From: JAVBRD01 sp031548365
GTDB taxonomy: Bacteria; Bacillota; Clostridia; Christensenellales; UBA1750
Direction: 5' to 3'
Assembly: GCA_031548365.1 (NCBI GenBank)
Contig: JAVBRD010000013.1
Span: 1 to 64,000, forward strand
Length of the DNA stretch: 64,000 nucleotides
The notes below the pieces were generated by a model. The model had not been told where the DNA came from, did no database searches, and saw only the letters and a program-made list of their open reading frames with translations. The number at the start of each line of letters is the position of its first letter. Within the stretch, counting starts at the first letter, position 1. Of the stretch, positions 59,994 to 64,000 are shown piece after piece. Position numbers and translations under genes: made by a program.

Positions 59994-60926
59994 ATGGTCA
60001 TCAGTTCGATCCAAATTGTGGTCACCATCTTTCTTCTGATGTTCGCGGGGTATTTTTTCGCGATGAAGGGATGGTTTAAGGACGGCGGCGACCAGCTTTT
60101 GTCCAAGCTGGTCGTACAGTTTGGCGTTCCCGCGACCGTTGTGTCCAACATGATGGCCAACTACACGCGCGAGGACCTGATCCACTCCTGGCTGGGCATC
60201 GTACTCCCGCTGATCACGCTTGGAAGCTGTTATGCGTTGGCCATTTTGATTGCGAGAATTTTGAAGCTGCCGCAGAACAGGCGCGGCGTGTTTTGTGTGA
60301 TGTTCGCGTTCTCAAACTCCGTGTTCATTGGCCTGCCGGTCGCCACGGCCATATTCGGAGACGACGCCGTGCCGTTTGCGTTGCTCTACTACATCTCCAA
60401 TACGCTGATGTTCTGGACGATTGGCTATCGCGGGCTCCAGGCGGACGGCGGGCACAGAACGCCGCTTTTCTCAAGGGAGACAGTCAAGAGCGTGATGTCG
60501 CCCGCGCTGATCTCATTTGTGTTGTGCATCGCTCTGATCTTGTGCGGGGTGACGCTTCCGAAATTCATCATGGACACCGCCAAGTACGCGGGAGGCGTGG
60601 TCACGCCGCTCTCCATGCTGTTCATCGGGTTTATGCTTCACAAAATCGGGATCACCAAAATTCGCGTTACGCGTGACATTTTTATCGCGAGCTGCGGGCG
60701 GTTCCTCGTCGCGCCTGCCATTGCGTTTGCGCTGGGCGCCTTTCTTCCGCTCCCGCTATTGATGAAGCAGGTGTTTGTGATTCAGGCGAGCATGCCCGTG
60801 ATGTCTCAAAGCTCGATCATCGCAAGCCGAACGGGTGCCGACGCGGAGTTCGCGGCCATCGGTACGGTTTTCACAACACTGTTTTCGCTCTTATTCACAC
60901 CGGTACTGATGTTGTTGATTTCGTGA
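59994..60926 (+). CDS. AEC family transporter (auxin-efflux-carrier fold)
   Basis: 310 residues and about ten membrane segments in two inverted halves. FSNSVFIGLPVATAIFG near residue 104 and SQSSIIASRTGADAEFAAIG near 270 are the typical AEC repeats. Members transport organic anions such as malate in lactic acid bacteria. Substrate not identified. ATG 59994 has GAGAGGTG in place. It follows aspartate kinase after 46 bases, and an intrinsic terminator ends it. Confidence 0.88.
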   Translation: MVISSIQIVVTIFLLMFAGYFFAMKGWFKDGGDQLLSKLVVQFGVPATVVSNMMANYTREDLIHSWLGIVLPLITLGSCYALAILIARILKLPQNRRGVFCVMFAFSNSVFIGLPVATAIFGDDAVPFALLYYISNTLMFWTIGYRGLQADGGHRTPLFSRETVKSVMSPALISFVLCIALILCGVTLPKFIMDTAKYAGGVVTPLSMLFIGFMLHKIGITKIRVTRDIFIASCGRFLVAPAIAFALGAFLPLPLLMKQVFVIQASMPVMSQSSIIASRTGADAEFAAIGTVFTTLFSLLFTPVLMLLIS

Positions 60927-60942
60927 CCAGATTTGATGAATT

Positions 60943-60980
60943 CCTTCCATGGTGAGAGTCGCCGTGGGAGGATTTTTTTG
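60943..60980 (+). terminator. intrinsic terminator after the AEC gene
   Basis: CCTTCCATGG (60943-60952) pairs with CCGTGGGAGG (60962-60971) with two G-U pairs, followed by seven T's (60973-60979). It separates the AEC gene from the Tat cassette, which must have its own promoter in the 50 bases after; I could not find a clear one. Confidence 0.8.
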
Positions 60981-61030
60981 TGTCAGCGCGAATAAGACCT
61001 AAATGTGTCATGTAAACGAGAGGTGTTTTC

Positions 61031-61222
61031 ATGTTTGGCCTTGGTCTTCCCGAACTCCTGCTCATTCTCGTGATCGCTTTGGTCTTTGTTGGGCCGGGTA
61101 AGCTTCCATCGGTCGGGGCAGCCATCGGCAAAGCCGTTCGCGAGTTCAAAGCCGCTCAATCCGCGCCGGATAATCCCGAGGAAACGGGCGCGTCCAAAGA
61201 CACCACAGGCGATGGGCGATAG
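61031..61222 (+). CDS. tatA: Sec-independent translocase TatA/TatE subunit
   Basis: 63 residues. N-terminal FGLGLPELLLILVIALVFVGPGKLPS is the TatA membrane segment with hinge FVGPGKLP, followed by the amphipathic helix GAAIGKAVREFKAAQ and a short charged tail. TatA forms the pore of the twin-arginine translocase. ATG 61031 has GAGAGGTG upstream. It overlaps the first TatC-like gene by 11 bases. Confidence 0.93.
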   Translation: MFGLGLPELLLILVIALVFVGPGKLPSVGAAIGKAVREFKAAQSAPDNPEETGASKDTTGDGR

Positions 61223-61907
61223 CGTTTCATTGCTGATCGCACTCTGGCGCAAGGCGAGGCGGGCCGTGCTCGCCGGGTGCGCTTTGTTTGGTTTGTTTTT
61301 CTTCGTGAGCTACGCTCTCGGCGGGTGGGTGATCGCAGACCTTGCATCTCTCCTGGGCGGTCTTAACCTGTATCAGACCATGGTTGGAGAAGCGCTCGTT
61401 GCGCGTGTGACGCTCTCATTCGCGCTTGCCGCCGCGCTGATCGCTCCCGTGGCGTTCTACATCGTTTTGCGACTGCGGCACGTCAAAACGCCGCTTTTCA
61501 GTGCGCTGGGCGGCGCTGCTCTTCTGTATGGCGGCGCTGTGTTTGCGCGTGTTCTTCTCCTGCCAATGACCATCGGTTTCCTGCTGCGAACTAACGGCGG
61601 CATGCTTTTGGCGCACATCTCGCTCTATGGGTACGTTGTGTTCTGTGTCTCTCTCGTGCTGGCGGTCGGCGTGGTGTTCGAGTTGCCGCTGGCGCTTCGG
61701 ATGATGCATGGCTTAGGCATGGTGAGCGCGTCCGGCTTGAGAAAAGCGCGCGCGCGCGTTGTCATCGGCGCCCTGATTGTGGTCGCAATCCTCACGCCGT
61801 CGCAGGACGCGGTCACGCTGGTTATCGCCTGCGCGCCTGTTCTCCTGCTTTACGAAGCGTCGATTTTGTGGATCGCCGCGCTCGAAAGGGGTGCGATCCG
61901 TGCGTGA
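61212..61907 (+). CDS. TatC-like protein 1
   Basis: 231 residues and about six membrane segments. The last segments carry a TatC C-terminal pattern: LGMVSASGLRKARARVVIGA, then VVAILTPSQDAVTLVIACAP and LLYEASILWI. In usual TatC, the N-terminus carries HLxELR; here it is VSLLIALWRKARRAV, so that signal-binding motif is missing. The FxxPGL-type cytoplasmic loop is also not visible. Together with the second TatC-like gene, which has the features lacking here, it looks like a specialised or split TatC. ATG 61212 overlaps tatA; the end overlaps TatC-like 2. Confidence 0.78.
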   Translation: MGDSVSLLIALWRKARRAVLAGCALFGLFFFVSYALGGWVIADLASLLGGLNLYQTMVGEALVARVTLSFALAAALIAPVAFYIVLRLRHVKTPLFSALGGAALLYGGAVFARVLLLPMTIGFLLRTNGGMLLAHISLYGYVVFCVSLVLAVGVVFELPLALRMMHGLGMVSASGLRKARARVVIGALIVVAILTPSQDAVTLVIACAPVLLLYEASILWIAALERGAIRA

Positions 61908-62460
61908 TATGCCGCTCGCGGGTCACCTCGGCGAGCTCCGCGTAAAGTGCGTGGCTGTGTTGATTCCCTTCCTTATTCTCTTCATGATTGCGCTTGCGTT
62001 CTCCGATGTCTTGCTATACTTCGTGTTTTACGAACTTCGCATGCTCGGCGGCGTTTTCTACGCGTTTGGCATCGCGGACGGCGTTCTACTCCGGGTGAGG
62101 GCCGCGGTACTCGCAGCGCTCACGGTTGTCGCGCCATGGGGAATGTGCCAACTCGGCGCGTTTGCTAAACCGGGGCTCACGCCGCGCGAGTACGTGATCC
62201 TTGTGCGCGCTTCCTTCATCGGCGGGGCGATGTTCACGTTCGGGGGGGTGGCGTTCGCGCTCTGGCTTGCGCCCGTGGTCTCTCGCTGGTGGTATGCCTC
62301 ATCCGACGCAGCAAACGTGCGTATCGACGCAAGTGTCTTTCTTTCGATGTGGGAGACAGGCCTGCTACTGTGTGGGGCAGTGTCGGCATTGCCGGTCGCT
62401 CTCGCGCTTTATTGTCGGCACAGACGCTCATCATGGATCGCAAAGGGGGAGTCTCGGTGA
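61900..62460 (+). CDS. TatC-like protein 2
   Basis: 186 residues, short for TatC (usually about 240). The N-terminus has PLAGHLGELRVKCVAV, the canonical HLxELR signal-binding motif. Next come VVAPWGMCQLGAFAKPGLTP and REYVILVRASFIGG, the cytoplasmic FxxPGLxxxE loop with its conserved glutamate. It lacks the C-terminal TM5-6 with the TPxD motif that TatC-like 1 retains. The GTG start at 61900 overlaps the upstream stop by eight bases with AAAGGGGTG upstream. Confidence 0.75.
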   Translation: MRDMPLAGHLGELRVKCVAVLIPFLILFMIALAFSDVLLYFVFYELRMLGGVFYAFGIADGVLLRVRAAVLAALTVVAPWGMCQLGAFAKPGLTPREYVILVRASFIGGAMFTFGGVAFALWLAPVVSRWWYASSDAANVRIDASVFLSMWETGLLLCGAVSALPVALALYCRHRRSSWIAKGESR

Positions 62461-62840
62461 CGCGACGCGAGTTTTTGAAGGGGGCCGCAGGTTTCGCGGT
62501 CGTACTTGGCGGCGGCTGGAAGGCTTTGTCCGCGCTGGGTGACCATCTGACACCCACGCCCGCGACTGCTGTCGGGCCGCTACCGATCGAGGGTCTGGCC
62601 ATAGTGGACACATTGGCAGGCGCGGATGTGACACTCAATGGCGAGTTGGTGTTCACCGTCAACGAAAGCGGGCGCAAGCTGCTTGCGCTTGCGGATGGCG
62701 CGAGGACACTCGATCAGGTCATCGTGGAGGCGGGCTGCGCGGACGTGGCCGACAGCGCGGCGATGTTCTTCGTCACGCTGGGGCAAGCCGGATACATGCA
62801 AAACAGGGTTGAGGTGCTGCTGTATGAAAACCGCGTGTGA
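62457..62840 (+). CDS. twin-arginine signal protein with PqqD-like (RiPP recognition element) domain
   Basis: 127 residues. The first 25 residues are a textbook Tat signal: TRREFLKGAAGFAVVLGG. From about residue 40 a PqqD-like domain follows: VFTVNESGRKLLALADGART, then LDQVIVEAGCADVADSAAMF and FVTLGQAGYM match the NxxGxxLLxLxDGxxT-xxxI and GxL pattern of PqqD/RRE domains. RRE domains normally bind RiPP leader peptides in the cytosol, so a Tat signal on one is unexpected. GTG 62457 overlaps the TatC-like 2 stop (GTGA). Confidence 0.7.
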   Translation: MTRREFLKGAAGFAVVLGGGWKALSALGDHLTPTPATAVGPLPIEGLAIVDTLAGADVTLNGELVFTVNESGRKLLALADGARTLDQVIVEAGCADVADSAAMFFVTLGQAGYMQNRVEVLLYENRV

Positions 62841-64000
62841 GCATCCGATGGCAACAGAGCTGTTCTTGCTCAGGGACGAAACCGGGCCTATCCTGTATGC
62901 CCCGCTCGCAAAAAAAATGGCGCGCGTCAATGAAGGCGCGGTGAGCGCGGTGGAAAGCTACATCGCCGGAGAGCTGCCGGACGGGGAACCGCGGGGCGTA
63001 ATTGACACGCTCAAAGGCCATGGTTTTTTCGCGGAATACCCATTGCCTATGCCGCAAAAAGTCTTTAAGCCCGTGCATGTCACGCTCTTTCCCACAGACG
63101 CCTGCAACCTGCGCTGTCGTTACTGCTATGCAAGCGCTGAGGGAGGAAAAAACAGGCTCACGATTGCGGCGGCCAAGGCGGCAGTGGACATCGTCAGCCA
63201 GAACGCAAAGGACCTCGGGCGCGACAATTTCCTCGTGGGCTTCCATGGCAACGGTGAGCCGTTCATGGCGTTTGATTTGATCAAGGATGTGTGCAAGCAC
63301 GCGAACGAGCGCGCGGAGGCGCTGGGCGTGAAGGCGACCATCAGCATGGCAACGAACGGGGCGCTTACCGAGGATAAGCTCGACTTCCTGCTTGCATGGG
63401 TGGACAACACCAACATTTCCTTTGATGGCTTGCCGGACTTGCAGGACAGCCAGAGGCCTTTTGCCGATGGAAAAGGTTCTTTTGATGCGGTCGACCGCAC
63501 GATATCCCGCCTCGACGCCGCGGGCGCAAGCTACGGTGTGCGTGCTACGCTCACGACCGAGGGGGTCGATCGGCTCCCTGAGATGGTGCGGTTTGTGGCT
63601 GAGCGGTATCCGCGCTGTTCGGTGTTTCATATCGAACCTGTGTGGGAGTGCGGGCGGTGCGTGACGACCGGAGAGAAGCGGCCCGCGTCTGAAGCATTCA
63701 TCAAACGGTATCTTGAAGCCATCGAGTATCTGAAGGACTCACAGCTCCGCCTCGTTTACTCGGGCGCGCGTCAGGACATCCTCTCATGCAGCTTTTGCAG
63801 TGTGTCGTACGGGTCCTTCACCATTACGCCCTCGGGCTACGTCACCGCTTGCTACGAGGTGTGCGAGCGCTCGGACGCGAGGAGCGGGCGGTATTTCTAC
63901 GGGCGATTTGATGAGGCGCTCCGGCAGTACGTCTTCGATCATGACAAAATGGAAGCGCTTTCCGGCCTTTCGGTGCATCACATGGATTATTGCAAAGACT
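62824..64000 (+). CDS. radical SAM/SPASM domain protein (partial)
   Basis: At least 392 residues, cut by the window end. An N-terminal segment of about 75 residues has FLLRDETGPILYAPL. The radical SAM cluster motif CNLRCRYC (Cys-x3-Cys-x2-Cys) is near residue 97, with GFHGNGEPFMAF later. A SPASM-type cysteine cluster (SCSFCSVSYGSFTITPSGYV, CYEVCER) begins near residue 320. Such enzymes usually modify peptide side chains. ATG 62824 has GAGGTG seven bases upstream and overlaps the PqqD-like gene by 17 bases. Confidence 0.88.
   Translation, partial: MKTACEHPMATELFLLRDETGPILYAPLAKKMARVNEGAVSAVESYIAGELPDGEPRGVIDTLKGHGFFAEYPLPMPQKVFKPVHVTLFPTDACNLRCRYCYASAEGGKNRLTIAAAKAAVDIVSQNAKDLGRDNFLVGFHGNGEPFMAFDLIKDVCKHANERAEALGVKATISMATNGALTEDKLDFLLAWVDNTNISFDGLPDLQDSQRPFADGKGSFDAVDRTISRLDAAGASYGVRATLTTEGVDRLPEMVRFVAERYPRCSVFHIEPVWECGRCVTTGEKRPASEAFIKRYLEAIEYLKDSQLRLVYSGARQDILSCSFCSVSYGSFTITPSGYVTACYEVCERSDARSGRYFYGRFDEALRQYVFDHDKMEALSGLSVHHMDYCKD

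Overview
The window reads as chromosomal core genome of a fairly high-GC, endospore-forming member of the Bacillota, most likely class Clostridia. The evidence is a complete eight-gene spoIIIA operon, a YhcN/YlaJ-type spore lipoprotein, a YlmC/YmxH-type protein, RNase J, YlbF, single-chain glycyl-tRNA synthetase and pta-ackA fermentation genes. GTG and TTG starts are very common. In most cases they are fixed by a well placed Shine-Dalgarno (SD) sequence or by a 4-base overlap with the preceding stop. No insertion sequence, prophage, CRISPR array or rRNA operon is visible. Long antisense reading frames are abundant but follow from base composition.

Layout. 1-7.9 kb: two tRNA-Gly genes, a cation diffusion facilitator, a cysteine-rich possible coat protein on the minus strand, then a plus-strand run (HAD nucleotidase, B12-methionine-synthase activation protein, thioesterase, ribulokinase, FucI/AraA-type isomerase, unknown membrane-anchored protein). 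8-12.4 kb: minus-strand CotH kinase / VTC polyphosphate polymerase / DUF4956 cassette. 12.5-16.5 kb: minus-strand pyridoxal kinase, ECF S component, deoxyinosine glycosylase and pyrimidine nucleoside phosphorylase operon, plus a ZIP transporter. 16.6-23 kb: zapA, a TetR regulator, a lipid kinase, then a promoter with operator-like palindromes driving a 59-residue protein and a giant HTH protein with two tandem repeat arrays. 23.4-32.4 kb: class II aldolase, a TetM-like ribosomal protection GTPase behind a leader-peptide attenuator, yqeG, a lone prepilin peptidase, an endonuclease IV-like and a PHP protein, and pta-ackA. 32.5-37.3 kb: an ABC-2 exporter, a spore lipoprotein, an acetyltransferase and a phosphoesterase. 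37.4-42.3 kb: spoIIIAA-AH. 42.3-45.1 kb: NIPSNAP, CorA, glyQS. 45.1-58 kb: frr, uppS, cdsA, dxr, rseP, RNase J, ylbF, mltG, lon, ysxC, then a dehydrogenase and a TIM-barrel protein. 58.2-60.9 kb: ylmC, aspartate kinase and an AEC transporter.

60.9-64 kb holds the most unusual cassette: tatA, two dissimilar tandem TatC-like proteins, a small protein with a twin-arginine signal followed by a PqqD-like (RiPP recognition element) fold, and a radical SAM/SPASM enzyme cut by the window edge. Overlapping starts and stops tie these five genes together. They suggest a peptide- or protein-modifying system coupled to its own Tat translocase; the substrate is not visible here.

Other points worth following: the attenuator in front of the TetM-like gene, the giant repeat protein and its operators, the CotH/VTC/DUF4956 cassette, and several small proteins (59, 72 and 38 residues) with good ribosome-binding sites.
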